The position numbers and the translations under genes were made by a program. 11,593 bases of DNA from an uncultured Moraxella sp. (GTDB taxonomy: Bacteria; Pseudomonadota; Gammaproteobacteria; Pseudomonadales; Moraxellaceae): contig CALTTE010000061.1 in assembly GCA_943908405.1 (NCBI GenBank), forward strand, positions 1 through 11,593, read 5' to 3'. Positions 1 through 7,018 of this stretch are shown in pieces. The notes below the pieces were generated by a model. That model saw nothing but the letters and a program-made list of their open reading frames with translations, was not told the origin of the DNA and did no database searches. Each line of letters starts with the position of its first letter. Within the stretch, counting starts at the first letter, position 1.

Positions 1-55
1 CGGCAAATCGGCAAATCGGCAAATCGGCAAATCGGCAAATCGGCAAATCGGCAAA
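1..55. repeat. Octanucleotide tandem repeat (CGGCAAAT)n
   Basis: Six perfect copies of CGGCAAAT run from 1 to 48, and a seventh copy lacks only its last T (49-55, then A). The array begins at the window edge, so its full length is unknown. Eight is not a multiple of three, so gain or loss of a copy would shift any reading frame crossing it. The unit is open in all three frames on both strands. Arrays of this kind are typical sites of slipped-strand copy-number change, but what this one controls lies outside the window. Confidence 0.95.
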
Positions 56-112
56 AATCCTATCACAACAATCAAGCAACGCAACCCAAAATAACATAAA
101 GCTCAATATTTA

Positions 113-126
113 TCCTTGATCCTTGA
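113..126. repeat. 7-bp tandem duplication TCCTTGA x2
   Basis: Two adjacent perfect copies of TCCTTGA, flanked by ATTTAT (108-113) and its reverse complement ATAAAT (127-132). No function can be assigned. With two short copies in AT-rich DNA, chance is possible. Confidence 0.6.
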
Positions 127-151
127 ATAAATACGTTTAAGCGTGATTTAT

Positions 152-180
152 AACAAAATTCTCCATCGTATTATTTTGTT
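152..180. repeat. 8-bp inverted repeat AACAAAAT / ATTTTGTT
   Basis: AACAAAAT at 152-159 is the exact reverse complement of ATTTTGTT at 173-180, with a 13-base loop. There is no T-tract after it on either strand, so it is not a convincing terminator. It may be a weak transcript hairpin or a protein site. AT-only stems of this size can occur by chance. Confidence 0.4.
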
Positions 181-383
181 GTACTAAAAAGCACCTATCA
201 TCAAGCATTAACCCGTCAAAATAGCTTACGCCACTTAGCTTTAAAAGGCTTTAACTTAATGTTTTTCCAAATAAGTTTTAAATAATTACTTAGATACTGC
301 TTGCCAGCTTTTATTGCCGCCCTCTTGTGTTAGCATTTGTATCAATTATCACGCAACCCCTATAAATTTTTACCAAAATAGCG

Positions 384-389
384 TATAAT
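384..389 (+). promoter_or_regulatory. Candidate -10 box (TATAAT) upstream of nqrA
   Basis: A perfect TATAAT is present about 260 bases upstream of nqrA. No good -35 hexamer lies 16-18 bases before it (the 17-bp position reads TATAAA). If it is used, the nqr transcript would have an untranslated leader of about 250 bases containing the TTGGCA motifs and the hairpin at 593-626. It is the best-looking -10 in the leader, but without a -35 the call is weak. Confidence 0.3.
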
Positions 390-411
390 AGTAAATAACT
401 ATGCTTTGTAA

Positions 412-517
412 TTGGCTTTGGCAGTTTTATGCTTGGTGATTTTGTTGTGTTTGATAGTTTGGTATTGGCAGTTATGCCAAGCTATTAAAACGTAAAATCA
501 GTCAAGCCCAATTGGCA
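412..517. repeat. TTGGCA motifs at 47-bp intervals with an inverted copy
   Basis: TTGGCA occurs at 418-423, 465-470 and 512-517, exactly 47 bases apart each time. The first two copies share a longer block (412-426 and 459-473, 13 of 15 identical). The middle copy forms a perfect inverted repeat, TTGGCA-GTTA-TGCCAA (465-480). The third lies in the palindrome CCAATTGG (508-515). The spacing and symmetry would fit binding sites for a regulator of the nqr operon, or a short decayed duplication. No known regulator is identified. Confidence 0.4.
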
Positions 518-592
518 AGTAATCAAACACAATGAACCAGCATTAACCACAAAAATAAAGCAACAAACAACAAAGCAACACTGGTAGCCGTC

Positions 593-626
593 GCCACCAA
601 CGTTAATGGGGTGGTTGGCATTTTTT
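593..626 (+). terminator. Terminator-like hairpin in the nqrA leader (possible attenuator)
   Basis: GCCA-CCA (593-599) can pair with TGG-TGGC (612-614 and 616-619, with T615 bulged), giving a seven-pair stem with a 12-base loop. It is followed directly by A and then six T (621-626). This is the shape of an intrinsic terminator, yet it lies only 22 bases before the nqrA start and overlaps no upstream gene. CCACC (594-598) can instead pair with GGTGG (610-614), so two structures compete. It could attenuate nqr transcription, end an upstream transcript or be fortuitous. Confidence 0.35.
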
Positions 627-648
627 AACAAAAAGGTGTAACCATTTT

Positions 649-1998
649 ATGATGACCATCAAAAAAGGCTTAGATTTGCCCATCAATGGCGTGCCAAGCG
701 ATGAAATCACCACGCATACGCCAACTCACGTTGCTCTTATCGGCTATGATTATGTCGGTATGCGTCCAACAATGCAAGTCAAAGAAGGCGATGTGGTCAA
801 AAAAGGGCAGGTGCTGTTTTTGGATAAAAAACGTGAAGGGGTGGCACATACCGCACCAGCATCAGGGCGAATTGTTGCCATCAATCGTGGTGAACGGCGT
901 ATTTTTCAAAGCATCGTTATTGAAGTGGCAGGCGATGATGAACAGACCTTTGCGTATTTTCCAGCAGAACGGCTGACCGAATTAAGCCGAGAGGATGTTT
1001 GTGATACGCTGGTCAAATCAGGCGAATGGACTGCTTTTCGCACGCGTCCCTTTAGTCGTACGCCCCCCATTGACAGCACCCCATCGGCCATTTTTGTTAC
1101 CGCCATTGACACCAACCCCTTAGCCCTTGATCCTTGGGTGGTACTAAAAGATGAGATGCAAGCGTTCAATGATGGGCTAAGTATCTTATCCATACTGTCG
1201 CCCACCACTTATGTTTGCCATCACACCAAAGACAACTTGGAGCGAGTTACCCGTCTTGCCCCCACCAACCAAACCACTTACCACGCTTTTGGCGGTGTTC
1301 ACCCTGCAGGGCTTGCTGGCACGCATATTCACTTTTTGCACCCGCTGGCTCGTGGCGTTACCGTTTGGACGATTAACTACCAAGATGTCATTGCTATTGG
1401 CAAACTGTTCACCACCGGCAAAATTTATACCGAGCGTTTTATTACCTTGGCGGGTCCTTCGGTCAAAAAACCCCGCATTATCAAAACCCAGCGTGGGGCA
1501 GATTTAGGCAATTTAACCAAAGATGAGCTGTATGATGGTGTCCATCGGGTGATTTCAGGCTCGGTACTGTCAGGGCGACGTTATGACCCCAATTTTGCCA
1601 ATTTGGGCAGATTTCATCACCAAATTTCAGTCATTCCAGAAGGCTATGAACGCCCTGCCTTGCACTTTTTTGCTTTAGGTCGCAACCGTTTTTCGGCATT
1701 GCCTATTTATATCTCGCAATTTTTTAAAAACAAAAAATACAATTTTACGAGCAGTGCCAATGGCTCACCCAGAGCGATGGTGCCGATTGGCGTTTTTGAA
1801 AAAATAATGCCCCAAGATTATCTACCCACGCAACTATTGCGTGCCTTGATTGTAGAAGACATCGTCAAAGCGGTGGATTTGGGGGTGCTTGAGCTTGATG
1901 AAGAAGATTTGGCTCTTTGCACCTTTGTGTCCCCTGGCAAATATGAATTTGGGGATATTTTGCGAGACAACCTAACCCGTATTGAGATGGAAGGCTAA
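649..1998 (+). CDS. nqrA: Na+-translocating NADH:quinone reductase subunit A (NqrA)
   Basis: NqrA is the large cytoplasmic-side subunit of the Na+-NQR complex, a respiratory pump that oxidises NADH, reduces ubiquinone and exports Na+. NqrA has been implicated in quinone binding. The 449 residues match the usual family length (about 446). The N-terminus has the family opening KKGLDLPI (residues 5-12). Residues about 43-78 (KEGD, KKGQVL, then HTAPASG) form the biotinyl/lipoyl-like fold typical of NqrA. Two ATG codons are adjacent (649 and 652). The first is chosen because AAAAGGTG at 631-638 is already rather far upstream and the second would be farther still. It is the first gene of a six-gene operon, with nqrB starting 2 bp after its stop. 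No truncation or odd feature was seen. Confidence 0.97.
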   Translation: MMTIKKGLDLPINGVPSDEITTHTPTHVALIGYDYVGMRPTMQVKEGDVVKKGQVLFLDKKREGVAHTAPASGRIVAINRGERRIFQSIVIEVAGDDEQTFAYFPAERLTELSREDVCDTLVKSGEWTAFRTRPFSRTPPIDSTPSAIFVTAIDTNPLALDPWVVLKDEMQAFNDGLSILSILSPTTYVCHHTKDNLERVTRLAPTNQTTYHAFGGVHPAGLAGTHIHFLHPLARGVTVWTINYQDVIAIGKLFTTGKIYTERFITLAGPSVKKPRIIKTQRGADLGNLTKDELYDGVHRVISGSVLSGRRYDPNFANLGRFHHQISVIPEGYERPALHFFALGRNRFSALPIYISQFFKNKKYNFTSSANGSPRAMVPIGVFEKIMPQDYLPTQLLRALIVEDIVKAVDLGVLELDEEDLALCTFVSPGKYEFGDILRDNLTRIEMEG

Positions 1999-2000
1999 CG

Positions 2001-3233
2001 ATGAAATTTATTCATAATTTTTTTGACCGCATAGAGCCGTCTTTTAGCAAAGGTGGCAAATACGCCAAATATTATGCCGTCTTTGAGATGTTTGACACCT
2101 TTTTTCGTCAGCCATCGTCTCAAGCGTATAGTGCCAGCCACGTCCGTGATGGCGTGGATTTAAAGCGGATTATGATTACCGTATGGCTGTGTACCTTTCC
2201 TGCGATGTTTTGGGGCATGTACAATGTCGGCTTTCAAGCCTTGACCGCCCTTGCCCATTTTGGGGGCGTGGCAACAGGCTGGCGAACGGTGATTACCAAC
2301 CTGTTTGGCTATGACCCAAGCAGTATTTTGGCGTGCTTTGCCTATGGGGCAATGCAGTTTTTGCCGATTTATATTGTTACCTTTGTCGTGGGGATATTTT
2401 GGGAGATTGTCTTTGCCGTGGTGCGTGGACACGAGGTTAATGAAGGTTTTTTTGTTACTTCGGTATTATTCGCTCTCACCTTGCCGCCGTCCATTCCGCT
2501 TTGGCAAGTCGCCTTGGGGATTAGCTTTGGGGTGGTGGTTGCCAAAGAAGTCTTTGGCGGTACTGGCAAGAATTTTTTAAATCCTGCCTTGGCAGGACGT
2601 GCCTTTTTGTACTTTGCCTACCCTGCTGCCATCAGTGGCGATACCGTATGGACGGCCGTTGATGGCTTTTCAGGAGCAACGCCACTGGGGCTTGCCGCCA
2701 CAGGGCTAAGTAGCAGTCAATTTGTTGACGTCTATGGGCAAGCCATTACTTGGAGTAACGCCTTTTTTGGACAAATGCAAGGCTCAATCGGTGAAGGTTC
2801 AAAACTTGCTATTTTAATTGGCATGGTGGGGCTTTTGTGGACAAAAATCGCCTCGTGGCGAGTGATTGCTGGCTGTGTCATTGGGCTTTTGGTAACCGCC
2901 TTTGTCTTCAATCTAATTGGCGGTGATAACCCAATGATGTCCCTTGCTCCGCATTGGCATTTGGTGATGGGTGGCTTTTTGTTTGGGGCGGTGTTTATGG
3001 CAACCGACCCTGTTTCGGCTGCCCACACCAACGCTGGCAGATGGGCTTATGGATTACTCATCGGCTTTATGACTGTATTGGTGCGTGTCCTAAACCCTGC
3101 CTTCCCTGAAGGAATTATGCTGGCGATTTTATTTGCCAACTTAGCCGCTCCTTTATTTGACTACTTTGTTACTCAAGCCAACATCAAACGGCAAAACGCA
3201 CGGAGATTACGTTATGTCAACCCCCAAAAATAG
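2001..3233 (+). CDS. nqrB: Na+-NQR subunit B (NqrB), covalent-FMN membrane subunit
   Basis: NqrB is the multi-spanning inner-membrane subunit that carries covalently bound FMN and non-covalent riboflavin and contributes the quinone and Na+ pathway. The protein has 410 residues (family about 410-415) with many hydrophobic segments from residue 56 on. The flavinylation motif SGATPL is at residues 224-229, making Thr227 the predicted FMN attachment residue. Other family blocks are HEVNEGFFVT (144-153), KNFLNPALAGRAF (190-202) and FMATDPVSA (332-340). GGAAGG at 1989-1994, inside the end of nqrA, is a good ribosome site six bases before the ATG. The last 20 bases overlap the start of nqrC, so translation is probably coupled. 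The FMN bond should need a flavin transferase; apbE lies at 7641-8714. Confidence 0.97.
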   Translation: MKFIHNFFDRIEPSFSKGGKYAKYYAVFEMFDTFFRQPSSQAYSASHVRDGVDLKRIMITVWLCTFPAMFWGMYNVGFQALTALAHFGGVATGWRTVITNLFGYDPSSILACFAYGAMQFLPIYIVTFVVGIFWEIVFAVVRGHEVNEGFFVTSVLFALTLPPSIPLWQVALGISFGVVVAKEVFGGTGKNFLNPALAGRAFLYFAYPAAISGDTVWTAVDGFSGATPLGLAATGLSSSQFVDVYGQAITWSNAFFGQMQGSIGEGSKLAILIGMVGLLWTKIASWRVIAGCVIGLLVTAFVFNLIGGDNPMMSLAPHWHLVMGGFLFGAVFMATDPVSAAHTNAGRWAYGLLIGFMTVLVRVLNPAFPEGIMLAILFANLAAPLFDYFVTQANIKRQNARRLRYVNPQK

Positions 3234-4008
3234 TAACGCAAAAACCGCCATCACCGCTTTGGTGCTGTGCTTGGTGTGTTCGGTGATGGTGTCAGCGGTG
3301 GCGGTCGGTCTAAAACCCAAACAGCTTGCCAATCAAGCCCTTGACCGCAACAAAAATATTTTAATTGCAGCCGATTTGGCCAATAACAATACCTCCGCCG
3401 AACAAGTTGCCCAAACGTTTGATGATTTTGACGTAAAAATTATCAATCTTGCCACTGGCAAATTTGCCGATGACAATGAGTTATCGCAAGTGGGCATTGA
3501 TGTCGCCAGCTATGACGCTGCCGCTGCCGCCAAAGACCCAAGCCTTGGTATACCCCTAACCGATGACCCAGCAGGCATTGGGGCAACGCCCAAATACGCC
3601 AAAGTCTACATCAAAAGCGACAGTAGTGGTACGCCAGAGCTTGTGGTGTTGCCAGTACACGGCTATGGACTTTGGGGGACGATTTATGGCTTTTTAACTT
3701 TAGAGGGTGATTTGAATACCATCAAAGGCATCAGCTTTTATTCACACAAAGAAACCCCTGGGCTTGGGGCGTTGATTGAAGAACCCAAATGGCGTAACCA
3801 GTGGCAAGGCAAAGAGGCCTATAACGACAACGGCGAGGTGGTAACAGGGGTGGTTAAAGCCGGCACACCGAAGCCCACGCCCAATTATGTTGATGGGGTG
3901 AGCGGGGCAACCTTAACCAGTCGTGGGGTCAATAATTTTATTCGCTTTTGGCTGTCTGATGCAGGCTATAAGCCATTTTTGGACAACTTAAAACAAGGAG
4001 CGGCATAA
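3214..4008 (+). CDS. nqrC: Na+-NQR subunit C (NqrC), covalent-FMN subunit
   Basis: NqrC has one N-terminal membrane helix (residues about 10-33) and a large periplasmic FMN-binding domain that relays electrons in the Na+-NQR chain. The flavinylation motif SGATLTS is at residues 230-236, with Thr233 as the predicted FMN phosphoester site. Other conserved blocks are GYGLWGTIYGF (150-160) and HKETPGLGA (178-186). The frame stays open upstream to an ATG at 3157, but 3214 is chosen: it gives 264 residues, close to the family size, places the helix at the N-terminus, and has GGAG at 3202-3205 eight bases ahead. The start lies inside nqrB (20-bp overlap). The stop overlaps the nqrD start as TAATG. 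Confidence 0.96.
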   Translation: MSTPKNSNAKTAITALVLCLVCSVMVSAVAVGLKPKQLANQALDRNKNILIAADLANNNTSAEQVAQTFDDFDVKIINLATGKFADDNELSQVGIDVASYDAAAAAKDPSLGIPLTDDPAGIGATPKYAKVYIKSDSSGTPELVVLPVHGYGLWGTIYGFLTLEGDLNTIKGISFYSHKETPGLGALIEEPKWRNQWQGKEAYNDNGEVVTGVVKAGTPKPTPNYVDGVSGATLTSRGVNNFIRFWLSDAGYKPFLDNLKQGAA

Positions 4009-4670
4009 TGGCTAATACCAAAGAAATCTTAACCAAACCGATTATTAGCAATAACCCCATTGCCCTGCAAATTTTGGGGATTTGCTCTGCCCTTGCGGTT
4101 ACCACCAGCATCAAAAATGCCTTGGTGATGAGTATCGCCCTAACCTTGGTTACGGCGTTTTCTAGCTTTTTTATCTCCATTATCAGAAAACAAATCCCAG
4201 CGTCCATTCGTATTATCGTGCAAATGGTGGTCATTGCCTCCTTGGTGATTGTCGTTGACCAAATCCTAAAAGCGGTCGCTTATGACGTCAGTAAGGGTTT
4301 ATCGGTCTTTGTGGGGCTTATCATCACCAACTGTATTGTGATGGGGCGTGCTGAAGCCTTTGCGATGAGCAATCCGCCTGTGCCGAGCTTTTTGGACGGT
4401 ATCGGTAATGGGCTCGGTTATTCTACGGTATTGCTGTTTGTGGCGACCATTCGTGAGCTACTGGGCAATGGCTCGCTGTTTGATATTCAACTACTGCACA
4501 AAGTAACTGATGGTGGCTGGTATGTGCCAAACGGCTTATTACTCTTGCCCCCATCGGCGTTTTTTATTATTGCAGGGTTTATCGCCCTTGTGCGCCACTT
4601 CAAAAAAGACCAAATAGAACCAGCAGAATTTGTCATCAAGCCACAATCTAAGGCAATGGGGGGACACTAA
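4008..4670 (+). CDS. nqrD: Na+-NQR subunit D (NqrD)
   Basis: NqrD is one of two related six-helix membrane subunits (with NqrE) that pack as an inverted pair and hold an iron centre between them, between the NqrF and NqrC cofactors. The protein has 220 residues, mostly hydrophobic. Cys26 (GICSAL, 24-29) and Cys109 (IITNCIVMGRAEAF, 105-118) are at the places expected for the NqrD iron ligands. The block IRELLGNGSLF (148-158) is also typical of the family. A strong ribosome site, AAGGAG (3995-4000), precedes the ATG, which overlaps the nqrC stop by one base (TAATG). The gene is intact. Confidence 0.97.
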   Translation: MANTKEILTKPIISNNPIALQILGICSALAVTTSIKNALVMSIALTLVTAFSSFFISIIRKQIPASIRIIVQMVVIASLVIVVDQILKAVAYDVSKGLSVFVGLIITNCIVMGRAEAFAMSNPPVPSFLDGIGNGLGYSTVLLFVATIRELLGNGSLFDIQLLHKVTDGGWYVPNGLLLLPPSAFFIIAGFIALVRHFKKDQIEPAEFVIKPQSKAMGGH

Positions 4671-5278
4671 TGGGGCATTATCTAAATTTATTTATCACCT
4701 CCGTATTTATTGAAAATATGGCACTTGCCTACTTTTTGGGCATGTGTACCTTTATTGCCATCTCCAAAAAAGTATCCACCGCCATCAGCCTTGGCATTGC
4801 CGTGATTGTGGTAATGGCCATCACCGTGCCTTTAAACAATTTATTGTACCAATTTATCCTAAAAGACGGAGCATTGGCGTGGGCAGGCTATCCTGAGCTG
4901 GATTTGTCGTTTTTAGGGCTATTAAGCTACATTGCCTTGATTGCAGCAACCGTGCAGATTATGGAGATGTTTTTGGATAAATTTATGCCGAGCCTTTATA
5001 ACGCCTTGGGGGTATTTTTGCCCTTGATTACGGTGAACTGTGCCATTATGGGCGGTGTGTTATTTATGGTTGAGCGTGATTATAATTTTGGCGAATCGGT
5101 GGTGTATGGTGTCGGTGCTGGCACAGGCTGGGCATTAGCCATCGCCTTATTGGCAGGCATTCGTGAAAAATTAAAATACTCCGATGTGCCAGCCCCGTTG
5201 CGTGGACTTGGCATTACCTTTATTACCGTTGGGCTGATGTCGCTTGGTTTTATGTCGTTTGGCGGTATGTCTTTATAA
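4670..5278 (+). CDS. nqrE: Na+-NQR subunit E (NqrE)
   Basis: NqrE is the membrane partner of NqrD; together they provide the cysteine ligands of the intramembrane iron centre. The protein has 202 residues with six predicted hydrophobic helices. It shows the family start SVFIENMALAYFLGMCTF (11-28) with Cys26 and the second half-site LITVNCAIMGG (119-129) with Cys124. The ATG overlaps the nqrD stop (TAATG). The only upstream purine stretch is a run of six G (4658-4663), not a classic ribosome site, so translation probably depends on coupling to nqrD. AAGGAG spanning its stop serves nqrF. Confidence 0.97.
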   Translation: MGHYLNLFITSVFIENMALAYFLGMCTFIAISKKVSTAISLGIAVIVVMAITVPLNNLLYQFILKDGALAWAGYPELDLSFLGLLSYIALIAATVQIMEMFLDKFMPSLYNALGVFLPLITVNCAIMGGVLFMVERDYNFGESVVYGVGAGTGWALAIALLAGIREKLKYSDVPAPLRGLGITFITVGLMSLGFMSFGGMSL

Positions 5279-5287
5279 GGAGAAGCT

Positions 5288-6520
5288 ATGCAATTTGGTA
5301 CCGCCATTTTTGGCGTGATTATGTTTACCGTCATCATTATGGCATTGGTGGCTGTGATTTTATTTGCTCGCTCAAAGCTTGTCAGCACAGGCAAGGTAAC
5401 CATTAACATCAACGAAAATCCTGACAACAACATTCAAGTGGACGCAGGCGGTAAGCTCTTGCAAACGCTTGCCAACCAAGGCATCTTTTTATCATCGGCG
5501 TGCGGTGGCGGTGGTACTTGTGGGCAATGTCGCTGTAAGGTTATAGAAGGCGGTGGCGAGATTTTGCCGACAGAAGAGGGGCATTTTACCCAAGGCGAAA
5601 TCCGCGACAATATGCGTCTGGCATGCCAAGTGGCGGTCAAGCAGGATATGGCGATTGAAATTGACCCTGAATTTTTTGACGTCAAAAAATGGGAATGCGA
5701 GGTCGTCTCCAACAACAACGTTGCCACGTTTATCAAAGAGCTGGTGCTAAAAATCCCTGAGGGGGAAGAGGTTAATTTTCGGGCAGGTGGCTATGTTCAG
5801 CTAGAAGCCCCCGCCTATGAAGTGGCTTATAAAGACTTTGACATTCCAGAGCGTTTTCGTGGCGATTGGGAGCATTTTGGGCTATTTGATTTGGTCTCCA
5901 AAGTGGACGAGCCGACCATTCGTGCCTATTCAATGGCAAACTACCCTGACGAAAAAGGCATTATCAAATTTAACATTCGTATCGCAACCCCGCCACCCAG
6001 AAGTCAAGGCATTGCTCCTGGGCGAATGTCGTCTTGGGTTTTTAGCCTAAAACCGGGGGATAAAGTTACCGTATCTGGTCCTTATGGCGAGTTTTTTGCC
6101 AAAGATACCAAAGCTGAAATGATTTTTGTTGGTGGTGGAGCAGGAATGGCACCGATGCGGTCGCATATTTTTGACCAATTAAAACGGCTTAATTCTGACC
6201 GCAAAATCAGCTTTTGGTATGGGGCAAGGTCCAAGCGTGAGATGTTTTATGTGGAAGATTATGACGGCTTGGCGGAAAGTTTTGATAACTTTGAATGGCA
6301 CGTTGCCTTGTCCGACCCCCAACCAGAGGACAACTGGGACGGCTACACTGGCTTTATTCACAACGTGCTGTATGAAGAGTATCTAAAAGACCACCCCGCC
6401 CCTGAAGATTGTGAATTTTATATGTGTGGGCCACCAGTGATGAATGCCGCCGTCATCAAAATGCTCAAAGACTTAGGCGTAGAAGATGAAAATATCTTGC
6501 TGGATGATTTTGGTGGTTAG
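5288..6520 (+). CDS. nqrF: Na+-NQR subunit F (NqrF), NADH-oxidising 2Fe-2S flavoprotein
   Basis: NqrF is the entry point for electrons: it oxidises NADH at the cytoplasmic face and passes electrons through FAD and a 2Fe-2S cluster to the membrane part. The 410 residues show one N-terminal membrane helix (about 5-27), a ferredoxin-type domain with Cys72, Cys78 and Cys81 (in ACGGGGTCGQC) plus Cys113 (LACQ), and an FAD/NAD reductase module. That module has RAYSMAN (212-218) for flavin, VGGGAGMAPMRS (281-292) and MCGPP (379-383) for nucleotide binding, and the family ending DDFGG. The start is fixed by AAGGAG at 5277-5282, overlapping the nqrE stop, five bases before the ATG. It is the last gene of the operon, with a terminator 19 bp after its stop. 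Confidence 0.97.
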   Translation: MQFGTAIFGVIMFTVIIMALVAVILFARSKLVSTGKVTININENPDNNIQVDAGGKLLQTLANQGIFLSSACGGGGTCGQCRCKVIEGGGEILPTEEGHFTQGEIRDNMRLACQVAVKQDMAIEIDPEFFDVKKWECEVVSNNNVATFIKELVLKIPEGEEVNFRAGGYVQLEAPAYEVAYKDFDIPERFRGDWEHFGLFDLVSKVDEPTIRAYSMANYPDEKGIIKFNIRIATPPPRSQGIAPGRMSSWVFSLKPGDKVTVSGPYGEFFAKDTKAEMIFVGGGAGMAPMRSHIFDQLKRLNSDRKISFWYGARSKREMFYVEDYDGLAESFDNFEWHVALSDPQPEDNWDGYTGFIHNVLYEEYLKDHPAPEDCEFYMCGPPVMNAAVIKMLKDLGVEDENILLDDFGG

Positions 6521-6538
6521 TACTGATTGTTTTACAAA

Positions 6539-6562
6539 AGCCGTCCATAATGGGCGGTTTTT
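6539..6562 (+). terminator. Intrinsic terminator after nqrF
   Basis: AGCCGTCCA (6539-6547) pairs with TGGGCGGTT (6551-6559), nine pairs including two G-T wobbles, closed by a TAA loop. The 3' arm runs into five T (6558-6562). It lies 19 bases after the nqrF stop, so the nqr transcript most likely ends here and the downstream genes need their own promoters, which are seen. Confidence 0.85.
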
Positions 6563-6590
6563 AGTGCAAAAAAATAACACCAACAACTTG

Positions 6591-6628
6591 CTTTGACACT
6601 CCACTCAATCTTTGACGCTCCACTCAAT
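6591..6628. repeat. 19-bp tandem duplication
   Basis: CTTTGACACTCCACTCAAT (6591-6609) is followed directly by CTTTGACGCTCCACTCAAT (6610-6628), with one mismatch in 19. The two copies lie between the nqr terminator and the promoter of the next gene. This looks like a recent slippage or duplication event. A role as a paired operator is possible but unsupported. Confidence 0.85.
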
Positions 6629-6664
6629 ATTATCAATAGACCGACCATTAACCACTAAAATCGC

Positions 6665-6693
6665 TTGTCAAACCCAACCATTTGAACGATAAT
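6665..6693 (+). promoter_or_regulatory. Sigma-70-type promoter for the 6730 gene
   Basis: TTGTCA (6665-6670) and GATAAT (6688-6693) are each one base from consensus and are separated by the ideal 17 bases. Transcription would start near 6700, giving a leader of about 30 bases before the small gene at 6730. Placement just after the nqr terminator supports independent expression. Confidence 0.6.
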
Positions 6694-6729
6694 TGTTACA
6701 TAGGAAGTTTAAATTAAAAAGGATAACGT

Positions 6730-6945
6730 ATGCCACAGCTCGCCAAACCCTTCAAATATTGGCTAATCGCAATCACCGTATTGACATTAGCCAATACCAC
6801 CATTATGGTATTTTTAAGCCAAGAACAACGTGATTTGGCAGAGCTTATTGAATTAAAATACCAACTCGTCCAAACTGAGGCACGCCTAAAAGAGCTAGAA
6901 GCCGCCAAAGCCGAGTACGAGCAAAATCGTCCCACCGCCCCATAA
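6730..6945 (+). CDS. Small membrane-anchored coiled-coil protein (71 aa)
   Basis: I do not recognise the family. The 71-residue protein has a short basic N-terminus (Lys6, Lys10), a hydrophobic helix from about residue 11 to 28, then a charged, heptad-like segment (about 32-65, rich in Glu, Leu and Lys) that should form a coiled coil. The positive-inside rule suggests the N-terminus is cytoplasmic and the coil periplasmic. AAAAAGGA (6716-6723) is a good ribosome site and a promoter lies just upstream. The start of the protein resembles that of the 73-residue protein at 7285: both have YWLI at the start of the helix, and the DNA shares a 12-mer (6756-6767 and 7305-7316). FtsB/FtsL-like or phage i-spanin-like proteins have this shape, but nothing specific ties it to either. 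Confidence 0.7.
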   Translation: MPQLAKPFKYWLIAITVLTLANTTIMVFLSQEQRDLAELIELKYQLVQTEARLKELEAAKAEYEQNRPTAP

Positions 6946-6960
6946 CCACTCATTGTTGGC

Positions 6961-6989
6961 TTGACTTTTAAAAAAACCCATATTATTAT
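6961..6989 (+). promoter_or_regulatory. Sigma-70-type promoter for the 7019-7285 gene pair
   Basis: TTGACT (6961-6966) and TATTAT (6984-6989) are each one base from consensus with a 17-base spacer. The -10 lies in an 8-bp inverted repeat, TATTATTA (6981-6988) and TAATAATA (6992-6999) with a TAG loop. That repeat could be an operator overlapping the promoter or simply AT-rich symmetry. Transcription would start near 6996, about 23 bases before the gene at 7019. Confidence 0.6.
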
Positions 6990-7018
6990 AGTAATAATAA
7001 ATAGATAGGATTTTAAAT

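Larger units (their letters stand above)
1..648. other. Intergenic/leader region upstream of nqrA
   Basis: No coding region can be supported between the left edge and nqrA. It holds an octamer tandem repeat (1-55), a 7-bp duplication (113-126), an 8-bp inverted repeat (152-180), a TATAAT box (384-389), TTGGCA motifs and inverted repeats (412-517) and a hairpin followed by six T (593-626). The base composition is strongly AT-rich compared with the nqr genes. The first ~95-120 bases are open in all three plus-strand frames (first stops at 92, 97 and 117), so the 3' end of an upstream gene entering from the left cannot be excluded. Confidence 0.7.

Noticed and set aside
1..55. CRISPR array
   Set aside because: The units are 8 bp with no spacers; it is a simple tandem repeat.
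906..3031. Long minus-strand frames inside nqrA and nqrB
   Set aside because: They are antisense shadows of strongly recognised genes with no start signals or recognisable proteins.
3157..3213. Upstream in-frame extension of nqrC to ATG 3157
   Set aside because: It would lie deep inside nqrB, has no ribosome site and adds a non-family N-terminus; ATG 3214 has GGAG and gives the usual length.
6730..6945. NqrM maturation factor
   Set aside because: Similar size and one membrane helix, but the protein has no cysteine, whereas NqrM needs a cysteine cluster.
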